A stretch of 24,837 nt of DNA. Origin: CAZNGF01 sp964572855. GTDB lineage: Bacteria > Bipolaricaulota > Bipolaricaulia > RBG-16-55-9 > JAJCYT01. The stretch spans positions 1-24,837 of the forward strand of contig CAZNGF010000044.1 of assembly GCA_964572855.1 (NCBI GenBank). The letters are read 5' to 3'. Under the pieces are notes generated by a model. That model made no database searches. It was given only the letters and a program-made list of their open reading frames with translations, and was not told where the DNA came from. The position numbers were made by a program, and so were the translations under genes. Shown here one piece after another: positions 14,088 through 20,378 of this stretch; within the stretch, counting starts at the first letter, position 1, and every line of letters begins with the position of its first letter.

Positions 14088-14902
14088 CAAACAAACAAAG
14101 CTCGCGCATGGACCGCTGGAGCGGCTGGGTGGCCCGGCGCCCGCGCTGGACGCTGGCCGCGCTGGCCGCCGCCACAGTCGTGCTGGCGCTGCCGATCCCG
14201 ACGCTCGAGATCGACAATTCGATCGACGACATGCTGCCCGCCAACCACCCCGCGCGCGTGCTCTACGACGAGGTGGACGACGTCTTCGGCGGCAGCGACC
14301 TGGTCGTGGTCGCGCTGGAAAGCGACGACGTGTTCGGCGCCGAGACGCTAGGCCACCTGCTCGCCTTGACCGAGGCCTTTGCTCAGATCGAGGGCGTTGA
14401 CGAGGTCACCAGCCTGGCCACGGGCAACCGCATCGACGGCGTCGACGGCGACCTGGTCGTGCGCGACCTCATGCCGGCGGTCCCGGAGACCGAGGCGGCG
14501 CGCCGAGCACTCGAAGCCTACGTGCTGGACGAGGCGATGTACCGGGGCACCATCGTCTCCAACGACGGGCAATACGCCGGCTTCATCGTCGAGCTGCTGC
14601 CCGATGCCGACGACACCATCGTCTATCGGGATCTGCGCCACCTCATCGACGAGCAACCCAACTCCGAAGCCTTCTCGGTGGCCGGCGGCCCCGCGGTCAA
14701 CGCGGCCATGGCCGCCGCCATGCAGGCCGACTTGGCCACGCTGATCCCGTTCGTGCTGGGCGTGTTGTCATTCGTGCTGTACCTGACCTTACGCAGCGCG
14801 CGCGGCGTGGTCGTGCCGCTGGCGGTCGTGCTCCTGAACACGCTCTGGACGCTGGGGTTGATGGCCTGGACCGGGACGGCCATGGCCATGATCTCGACCA
14901 CA

Positions 14903-14992
14903 GAGCGCGACCAGCAAGCCGACCATCCCGAGCGCCAGCAGCGGGAGCCGGACGGCGCGCGACGAGACCAGGTCGCTTATGCCCTGAACCAC
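14903..14992 (-). pseudogene. Possible N-terminal fragment of a lipoprotein gene
   Basis: On the minus strand, directly beyond the dehydrogenase stop, a frame from GTG 14992 reads SSRAVRLPLLALGMVGLLVALC and then loses sense at the break near 14902. It looks like a lipoprotein signal peptide with a VALC lipobox. No ribosome site is clear, so this may be a chance frame. If real, it is a gene cut at the same point as the RND gene facing it. Confidence 0.3.
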
Positions 14993-16458
14993 TGGATGGG
15001 CTTGCCGCCCAGGTCGACGTTGACGTTCTTGAGCTGGGTGTAGTGGTGCAGCGTGTCGAAGGCCAGCTCGCGGCCCAGGCCGCTTTGCTTGTAGCCGCCG
15101 AAGGGGGCGCCGTAGGCGAAGGCGTTGTACTGGTTCACCCACACCGTGCCGGCCTCCAGCCGCTTGGCGGCGCGGTGGGCCGTGCGCAGGTCGCGCGTCC
15201 AGACGCCGGCGCACAGGCCGTATTCCACGCCGTTGGCGGCCTCGAACAGGGCCTCCTCGTCGTCCCAGCGCAGCACGCACAAGACGGGGCCGAAGATCTC
15301 CTCCTGCTCGACCCGCATGCCGGGCTCGACGTCGGTGAGCACGGTGGGCTCCACGAAGCAGCCGTTCGCAAGCGCCTGGTCGTCCGGGGCCCCGCCGCCG
15401 CAGGCCACGGTGGCGCCCTCGTCGCGGCCGATTTGGACGTAGTCCAGCACGCGCGCCTGCTGCTCGCGCGAGACCAGCGAGCCCATCTGGGTGGCGTTGT
15501 CCTGCGGGTCGCCCGGTTGGATGGCCCGCGCGCGCTCCAGCAGGCGCTCCAGGAAGGCGTCGTAGACCTCGGCGTGCAGGAAGAGCCGCGAGCCGGCCGA
15601 GCACTGCTGGCCCTCGTTGTAGAAGATGCCCATCAGCACGCCCTCCAGCGCGGCGTCGAGGTCGGCGTCCGGGTAGACCAACTGCGGGCTCTTGCCGCCG
15701 AGCTCGAGCGTGACGTCGGCCACGTGCCCGGCCGCCGCGGCCATGATCCCGCGCCCGACCTCGGTCGAGCCCGTGAAGGCCACCTTGGACACGCCGGGGT
15801 GGCGCACCAGCGGCGCGCCGGCCTCGGGGCCGAAGCCGGTGAGCACGTTCAAAACGCCCTCCGGGAACTGATCGCCGACCAGTTCGGCCAGGCGCAGCGC
15901 CGACAGGGGCGTCTGCTCGGCGGGCTTGAGGATCGAGCAGTTGCCGGCGGCCAGCGCGGGCGCCAGCTTCCAGGCCGCCATCAGCAGCGGGAAGTTCCAG
16001 GGGATGATCTGGCCCACCACGCCCAGGGGCTCGCGCTGGACGTAGTTGAGCCGGTCGCCGAACACGGGCACGGTTTTGCCCTCCAGCTTGGTGGCGGCGC
16101 CGGCGTAGTACTCGAAACACTCGGCGGCGAGGTAGACGTCCAGGCGCGACTCCGTGATCGTCTTGCCGTTGTCCAGCGTGTCGAGCAGCGCCAGTTCCTC
16201 GCCGTGCTGCCGGATCCGCTCCGCCACCGTATAGAGGATCTTGCCGCGCCGGGCCGCGTCGGTGCGGCCCCACTTCTTGCGGAACGCGGCCTCGGCCGCC
16301 GCCACCGCGCGCTCGACGTCGGCCTCCCCGGCCGCGGCCACCTCGGCCAGGGGGTCCCCCGTGGCCGGGTTGCTCGTCTCGAAGACCTTGCCGCCCTCGC
16401 TTGCGACCCACTCGCCGCCCACGTACAGCCCGTACCGCTCTTGCAGGTTCACGCTCAA
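14977..16458 (-). CDS. NAD(P)-dependent aldehyde dehydrogenase
   Basis: A 493-residue cytoplasmic enzyme oxidising an aldehyde to the acid. It has all class signatures: PWNFPLLMAAWKLAPALAAGN (cofactor and substrate approach, catalytic Asn), GFGPEAGAPLVRHPGVSKVAFTGSTEVG (nucleotide-binding Gly motif), LELGGKSP (general-base Glu) and NEGQQCSAGSR (catalytic Cys). The terminal GGYKQSGLGRE block is intact. It is closest in style to the broad aldehyde/betaine-aldehyde group; substrate not assignable. The best start is TTG 16458, with AGGAGG six bases upstream; GTG 16452 is possible with long spacing. It has no obvious operon partner, and the fragment beyond its stop is broken. Confidence 0.92.
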   Translation of the reverse strand: MSVNLQERYGLYVGGEWVASEGGKVFETSNPATGDPLAEVAAAGEADVERAVAAAEAAFRKKWGRTDAARRGKILYTVAERIRQHGEELALLDTLDNGKTITESRLDVYLAAECFEYYAGAATKLEGKTVPVFGDRLNYVQREPLGVVGQIIPWNFPLLMAAWKLAPALAAGNCSILKPAEQTPLSALRLAELVGDQFPEGVLNVLTGFGPEAGAPLVRHPGVSKVAFTGSTEVGRGIMAAAAGHVADVTLELGGKSPQLVYPDADLDAALEGVLMGIFYNEGQQCSAGSRLFLHAEVYDAFLERLLERARAIQPGDPQDNATQMGSLVSREQQARVLDYVQIGRDEGATVACGGGAPDDQALANGCFVEPTVLTDVEPGMRVEQEEIFGPVLCVLRWDDEEALFEAANGVEYGLCAGVWTRDLRTAHRAAKRLEAGTVWVNQYNAFAYGAPFGGYKQSGLGRELAFDTLHHYTQLKNVNVDLGGKPIQWFRA

Positions 16459-16562
16459 AACAGACCTCCTTGAGCGCCATGGTAGGGCGTGAGGGGACGT
16501 CGCTCAAAGCGGACGGGGGAAGGGACGATCGACCGGGATCGGGCGCGGTTGGCGACGCCGGC

Positions 16563-16703
16563 CTACCAGTCCTCGTCGTCGCGCCGGCGCCGACCGCGGT
16601 GCTTGCGGTACCGCTCCTGTACGACGAGATCGATGTTCTTGAACACGATCACGCCGCCCACCACCACGCCGAGCAGAAACGAGACTATCGCGATGACCCA
16701 CAT
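16563..16703 (-). CDS. 46-residue single-pass membrane protein
   Basis: ATG 16703 is preceded by GAGGTG at a normal distance. The N-terminal helix VIAIVSFLLGVVVGGVIVF is followed by a strongly basic then acidic tail (RYRKHRGRRRRDDEDW). I do not recognise a family. It stands alone between the dehydrogenase gene and the divergent enoyl-CoA hydratase gene. The clean helix, ribosome site and basic cytoplasmic tail support a real gene; a membrane-anchored scaffold role would be speculation. Confidence 0.6.
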   Translation of the reverse strand: MWVIAIVSFLLGVVVGGVIVFKNIDLVVQERYRKHRGRRRRDDEDW

Positions 16704-16826
16704 ACGCACCTCGGTCGTTCGGCTATTGGTTTCCGCGTTCAGTATAGCGGACGCGGCCCAACCGTGCAGCGCTGGCGCGCCCGCGCACCGCTGCGTTATG
16801 CTGGAGCCGCTGCGGAGAGGAGAGCC

Positions 16827-17615
16827 ATGGGCGTGCGATACGAACGACGCGGTCGGATTGCCCTCATCACGATCGACCGGCCCGAGGCGCACAACGCGCT
16901 CGACCCCGAGACCAGCGAGGCGCTCACCGAACGCTGGTTCGCGTTCCGCGACGACCCCGAGGCCTGGGTGGCCGTGCTCACCGGCGCCGGCGAACGGGCC
17001 TTTTGCGCGGGCGCGGACCTGAAACGCATGGCCGACTTCTTCGAGTTGAGCCCGATCGAACGACGCGAGCGGCGCGAGCGCGAGCCAGGCCTGGGCGGGA
17101 TCACCCGGCACCTCCCGCTTTGGAAGCCGACGGTCGCAGCTATCAACGGCCACTGCTACGGCGGCGGGCTCGAGCTGGCGCTGGCCTGCGACCTCCGGGT
17201 CGCCTCCGAAGACGCGCGCCTGGGCCTGTTGGAGTGCAAGTGGGGCATCATGCCGGGCCAGGGCGGCACGCAGCGCCTGCCGCGCGCCGTGCCGCTGGCG
17301 GTGGCGCTCGAGATGATCCTGACGGCTGAGCCAATCGACGCGGCGCGCGCTTACGAGGTGGGCTTGGTAAACCGCGTCGTGCCCCAGGCCGATCTGGTGC
17401 CGACCGCGCTGGCGCTGGCCGAGCGCATCGCGTCCAACGCGCCGCTGGCCGTGCGCGCGGCCAAGGAAGCCGTCCACCGCGGCCTGGATCTGCCGCTGGA
17501 GGACGGGCTGCGGCTGGAGCAGTTTTTGGCCGACCCGCTGCGAGACACGCGGGACGCCCGCGAAGGGGTGCGCGCGTTCGGCCAGCAGCGCGCGCCCGAC
17601 TACCGGGGACGCTAA
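16827..17615 (+). CDS. Enoyl-CoA hydratase/isomerase (crotonase) family protein
   Basis: A 262-residue cytoplasmic crotonase-fold enzyme. The two oxyanion-hole segments are visible: GERAFCAGADLKRM and KPTVAAINGHCYGGGLELALACD. Both catalytic Glu positions of enoyl-CoA hydratases are kept (LGLLECKWGIMPGQGGTQRLPR and ALEMILTAE), favouring hydration of a trans-2-enoyl-CoA over isomerase-only relatives. The C-terminal FxxxxxR-type end (REGVRAFGQQRAPDYRGR) is typical. Start ATG 16827 follows GGAGAGGAG; the frame is open much further upstream but runs antisense to the small membrane protein. The metallophosphoesterase gene starts 9 bp after its stop. No acyl-CoA dehydrogenase or thiolase gene is near, so the pathway is unknown. 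Confidence 0.9.
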   Translation: MGVRYERRGRIALITIDRPEAHNALDPETSEALTERWFAFRDDPEAWVAVLTGAGERAFCAGADLKRMADFFELSPIERRERREREPGLGGITRHLPLWKPTVAAINGHCYGGGLELALACDLRVASEDARLGLLECKWGIMPGQGGTQRLPRAVPLAVALEMILTAEPIDAARAYEVGLVNRVVPQADLVPTALALAERIASNAPLAVRAAKEAVHRGLDLPLEDGLRLEQFLADPLRDTRDAREGVRAFGQQRAPDYRGR

Positions 17616-17624
17616 GGAGGAAGG

Positions 17625-18356
17625 ATGCGCGTCGCGCTCATCTCGGACGTTCACGGCAATCGGGTCGCGCTCGACGCCGTTTTGAACGCGCTCCAAGGGG
17701 AGGATCACGACCAACTGATCTGCCTGGGCGACGTGGCCGCCATGGGCCCCGAGCCGCGCGCCTGCATTGAACGGCTCGCCGCGCTGGAGATCCCGGTCGT
17801 GATGGGCAACGCCGACGCCTGGCTGCTCGACCCCGCAAGCGCCGGTCTTCCCGAGAAACCCTCGGCCGTGCTGCACTGGGGGGCGGACCAGCTCGGCGCG
17901 GACGAGCGCGCCTTCCTGGAATCGTTCCGGCCCACCGTCGAGCAACCGCTGTCGGGGAACGCCTCGCTGTGTTGCTTTCACGGCTCGCCCCGTTCCTACC
18001 ACGACGTGATCTCGGCCGAGACGCCCGAGGGCGATCTGGACGCGTTGCTCGGCGAGCGACGGGCGACCGTGATGGCCAGCGGGCACACGCACGTCCCGAT
18101 GCTGCGCCGCCACCGCGGGGCGCTCGTGCTCAACCCCGGCAGCGTCGGGCTCGCTTGCCTGCAGGTTCCCCAACTGGGCCACCCGACGCGCTACCTCCCC
18201 TGGGCCGAGTACGCGCTGCTCGCATGGCGTGCCGGCGCGCTCGACGTCGCGCTGCGCCGCCTCCCGCTCGACCTGGACGCGGTCCGACGCGCGGCGCGCG
18301 GCGGCGGCATGCCGCACGCCGACTGGTGGTGCGGCTTCTGGGAGCCCGCGGGCTGA
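17625..18356 (+). CDS. Calcineurin-like metallophosphoesterase (YfcE/MJ0936-type)
   Basis: A 243-residue protein with the dimetal phosphoesterase motifs in order: SDVHGN (Asp8, His10), LGDVAAMGPEP (metal-bridging Asp), VMGNADAW (catalytic Asn region), CFHGSP (His) and ASGHTHVP (GHxH). The layout fits small cytoplasmic phosphodiesterases; physiological substrates of this group are mostly unknown. AAGGAGGAAGG precedes the ATG, and only 9 bp separate it from the crotonase gene, so the two are probably co-transcribed. The C-terminal 40 residues after the core carry a WWCGFWEPAG end that I cannot assign. Confidence 0.88.
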   Translation: MRVALISDVHGNRVALDAVLNALQGEDHDQLICLGDVAAMGPEPRACIERLAALEIPVVMGNADAWLLDPASAGLPEKPSAVLHWGADQLGADERAFLESFRPTVEQPLSGNASLCCFHGSPRSYHDVISAETPEGDLDALLGERRATVMASGHTHVPMLRRHRGALVLNPGSVGLACLQVPQLGHPTRYLPWAEYALLAWRAGALDVALRRLPLDLDAVRRAARGGGMPHADWWCGFWEPAG

Positions 18357-18386
18357 ACGGAAGAAACCGAACACTGGTCCGTTTTT
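18356..18386 (+). terminator. Possible terminator after the metallophosphoesterase gene
   Basis: AACGGA (18356-18361) pairs with TCCGTT (18378-18383), with an inner ACC/GGT pairing across a small bulge, and a run of T follows. The stem is imperfect but its position at the end of the two-gene unit is right. Confidence 0.45.
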
Positions 18387-18486
18387 CACCCGCTTTTCAT
18401 GCCCGTTTGACCTCCTTTCCACCCGGGATCGGCTATACAGGTGGGACAGTGGACGACACCCATCGGCTGTCAAGGAGGGATCGACC

Positions 18487-18546
18487 ATGACAGCACGACA
18501 CACCGCTTCACCCGTCTGCACCTGTCCCCTATGGAGGGACGCCTGA
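18487..18546 (+). CDS. Possible 19-residue leader peptide upstream of the sigma factor
   Basis: ATG 18487 lies eight bases after a strong AAGGAGGG (18472-18479) and opens a 19-codon frame, TARHTASPVCTCPLWRDA, ending in TGA at 18546. The sigma-factor frame is open through this region, but its own best ribosome site is further down at 18645. A very strong ribosome site on such a short frame 99 bp before a regulator gene suggests a leader peptide or attenuator; a chance frame remains possible. Confidence 0.35.
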   Translation: MTARHTASPVCTCPLWRDA

Positions 18547-18644
18547 CCTCCACTGACCCATCACAACCATCCGAGCAACCGGCATTCCGCGCCGCCCCGA
18601 CGACGGGGACGGCACACGGACAAGGCAGAAGCGAGGTGAGCGCC

Positions 18645-19586
18645 ATGACAGCCACCCCTCGACAACGGACGGCTCCCAGATCCAACGCATACGGCACGGA
18701 CGTGATCAGCAGCTACCTGCGCGACATCGGTCGCATCCCGCTGCTGACGCGCAAGCAAGAGGTCGAGCTGGCCAAACGCATTTCTCAGGGCGACGAGCGC
18801 GCCCGCGAGGAGCTGGCCAACGCCAACCTGCGGCTGGTGGTCTCGGTGGCCAAGCGCTTCCAGGGCCGCGGCCTGCCCCTGTCGGACCTGATTCAGGAGG
18901 GCAACCTGGGGCTGATGAAGGCCGTGGACCGCTTCGACTACAGCCGTGGCTTCAAGTTCTCGACCTACGCCACCTGGTGGATCCGGCAGGCCATCCAGCG
19001 CGCCATGCTGGAGCGCGACCGCACGGTGCGGCTGCCCCAGCACGTGGTGGAGACGCTGGCCAAGCTCTACCGCCTGGAAGAGGAATACCTGGTCGAGCAC
19101 GGGACGCCGCCGGGCGCCGACTGGCTCGCCGAGCGGCTGGATTGTCCGCCTGAAGAGGTGGCCCGACTCAAGCGCGTCTCGTTCCACGCCCGCTCGCTGG
19201 ACGAACCCGTGGGCGAGGACGAGGAGAGCGTCCTGAGCGATCTGCTGCAGAGCGACGAGCTGCCCGACGCCGTACAGGTCGCCTTCGACCAGCTCCAGGT
19301 CGAGGAGCTCAACCGGCTGCTGCGACAACTGTCCCAGCGCGAGCGCGGCATCCTGACGCTGCGCAACGGGCTCAAATTCGAGCGGGACGAGCGCGACCGG
19401 CTCACGTTGCAGGTGGAGTCGCCCAAGACGCTCGAAACCGTGGGCAAGTTGCTCGGGATCAGCCGCGAGCGCGTACGCCAGATCGAGCAGGAAGCCATGA
19501 GCAAGCTGCGCTCGGCCCACCGCGGCGCGCGCCTGCGCTACCTGCGCGGCGTGCAGGGCTCGGAGCTGGCGCTGCTGAGCGCATAG
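18645..19586 (+). CDS. RNA polymerase sigma-70 family factor, group 2 type
   Basis: A 313-residue sigma factor. Region 1.2 is ISSYLRDIGRIPLLTRKQE. Region 2 is ANLRLVVSVAKRF, LIQEGNLGLMKAVDRFDYSR and FSTYATWWIRQAIQRAM, an RpoD-like core-binding and -10 recognition block. Region 3 is VRLPQHVVETLAKL...SLDEPVGEDEE. Region 4 ends in LGISRERVRQIEQEAMSKLR, the -35 recognition helix. No region 1.1 is present, so it is an alternative, non-essential type. Between the usual LRNGL and SPKTLETVG there are about 15 residues, KFERDERDRLTLQVE, longer than the short turn of most relatives, and a tail (RYLRGVQGSELALLSA) follows region 4. ATG 18645 with GAGGTGAG is the chosen start; ATG 18531 is an in-frame alternative. 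Confidence 0.9.
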   Translation: MTATPRQRTAPRSNAYGTDVISSYLRDIGRIPLLTRKQEVELAKRISQGDERAREELANANLRLVVSVAKRFQGRGLPLSDLIQEGNLGLMKAVDRFDYSRGFKFSTYATWWIRQAIQRAMLERDRTVRLPQHVVETLAKLYRLEEEYLVEHGTPPGADWLAERLDCPPEEVARLKRVSFHARSLDEPVGEDEESVLSDLLQSDELPDAVQVAFDQLQVEELNRLLRQLSQRERGILTLRNGLKFERDERDRLTLQVESPKTLETVGKLLGISRERVRQIEQEAMSKLRSAHRGARLRYLRGVQGSELALLSA

Positions 19587-19612
19587 TACTGGACCACGGT
19601 GGGTTTCGGGTG

Positions 19613-19718
19613 TAGGGGCGCGATTCATCGCGCCCGCAGCCACGCGCTGGGGCCACCCACGACGCCACTCTGGTGAAGCACCGGGCGCGCATTCCGGGTC
19701 CCATGAATGGGACCCCTA
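19613..19718. repeat. Paired inverted GTAGGGG-type hairpins
   Basis: Two perfect hairpins face each other. GGGCGCGAT-TC-ATCGCGCCC (19616-19635) is preceded by GTAG. GGGTCCCAT-GA-ATGGGACCC (19696-19715) is followed by CTAC, i.e. the same head on the other strand. The stems differ in sequence but both stay fully self-complementary around an ATTCAT core. The about 60 bp between them are non-coding. The pair separates the convergent sigma-factor and nitroreductase genes; a third relative is at 3835-3858. Confidence 0.7.
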
Positions 19719-19744
19719 CCCAGAAAAAACATCGTGGCTGTGGA

Positions 19745-20341
19745 CTAGGCGTCCTCGGCGGGTTCCAGACGCGGGTCCCAGCGTTCGAACGACGCGATCT
19801 CCTCGACGGGCTTGCGTTGGCGGGGGACCGACTCCCGCCGGCGCAGCTCCTCGTCCTCCAGGCCATCCGGGTCGCCCGGGTGCCCCACGGCCATGAGCGC
19901 GATCACGACGAAGTCTTCCGGGATGCCCAGCGCCTCGCGCGCGGCCGCCGGATCGAAGCCGGCCATCAGATGACAGGTCAGCCCCATCGACGCGGCCTGG
20001 ATCACCAGGTTCTGCGTGCCCAAGCCGGTGTCGAACAGGAAGTAGTCGCGCCCCTCCGAGCCCACCTTGTCCAGGTCTTGCCGGCTCGCGACCGCGACCA
20101 GCACGGGGGCCCCCTTGGCCCAGGCGTTGCCACCCTTGAGCGCGCCGTGCAACCTCGAACGCGCCCCCTCCTCGGTGGCGACCACGAAGCGCCAGGGTTG
20201 GAAGTTGAAGCACGATTCGGCCCAGCGGGCCGCCTCCAGCAGGAGCTCGACGGTCTCGCGCCCCACGGGGCGCGGCGAAAACGCGCGCCCGCTACGGCGC
20301 TGACGGATCGGCGGGTGCAGCCGATCGAACGGGTTGGACAT
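19745..20341 (-). CDS. Nitroreductase-family FMN oxidoreductase
   Basis: A 198-residue cytoplasmic flavoprotein. The N-terminal RQRRSGRAF provides the FMN phosphate-binding Arg pair, EAARWAESCFNFQPWRFVVA is the A-x-x-NxQPWxF block of the family, and FDTGLGTQNLVIQAASMGL and the VVIALMAVGHPG core complete it. Members reduce nitro groups, quinones or flavins with NAD(P)H; the substrate is unknown. GGGGAGGTGG precedes the ATG. The RND exporter gene ends its frame (20379) about 37 bp upstream on the same strand, so the two may share a transcript. Confidence 0.9.
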   Translation of the reverse strand: MSNPFDRLHPPIRQRRSGRAFSPRPVGRETVELLLEAARWAESCFNFQPWRFVVATEEGARSRLHGALKGGNAWAKGAPVLVAVASRQDLDKVGSEGRDYFLFDTGLGTQNLVIQAASMGLTCHLMAGFDPAAAREALGIPEDFVVIALMAVGHPGDPDGLEDEELRRRESVPRQRKPVEEIASFERWDPRLEPAEDA

Positions 20342-20378
20342 GGAACCACCTCCCCCGCAGCTTAGGGGCGACGCCGGC

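Larger units (their letters stand above)
14054..15043 (+). pseudogene. Truncated RND/MMPL-family exporter (N-terminal part only)
   Basis: About 283 residues up to base 14902 match an RND/MMPL exporter. A basic start and first helix (RRPRWTLAALAAATVVLALPI) lead to IDNSIDDMLPANHPARVLYDE, a periplasmic domain, and helices LIPFVLGVLSFVLYLTL and VVPLAVVLLNTLWTLGLMAWTG. The family then continues through ISxxxPVILIA into NADSIHIL, as in the complete gene at 20379-22667. Here the sequence changes after MAMISTT into hydrophilic filler antisense to other DNA, with a stop at 15041. Start GTG 14054 has GGGGA five bases upstream and overlaps the tetR stop (GTGA); ATG 14108 is an alternative after an AT-rich stretch. 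The break could be a real deletion or an assembly join. Confidence 0.75.

Noticed and set aside
15043..16473. 476-codon plus-strand frame across the aldehyde dehydrogenase gene
   Set aside because: It is fully antisense to a gene with all catalytic motifs intact and has low-complexity composition.
16726..16748. TTGGTT and TATAGC as promoter for the crotonase gene
   Set aside because: Only 11 bp separate the hexamers; no alternative -35 fits.
16563..18521. 652-codon minus-strand frame across the crotonase and metallophosphoesterase genes
   Set aside because: Only its last 47 codons (46-aa membrane protein) have a good start and helix; the rest is antisense to two well-supported genes.
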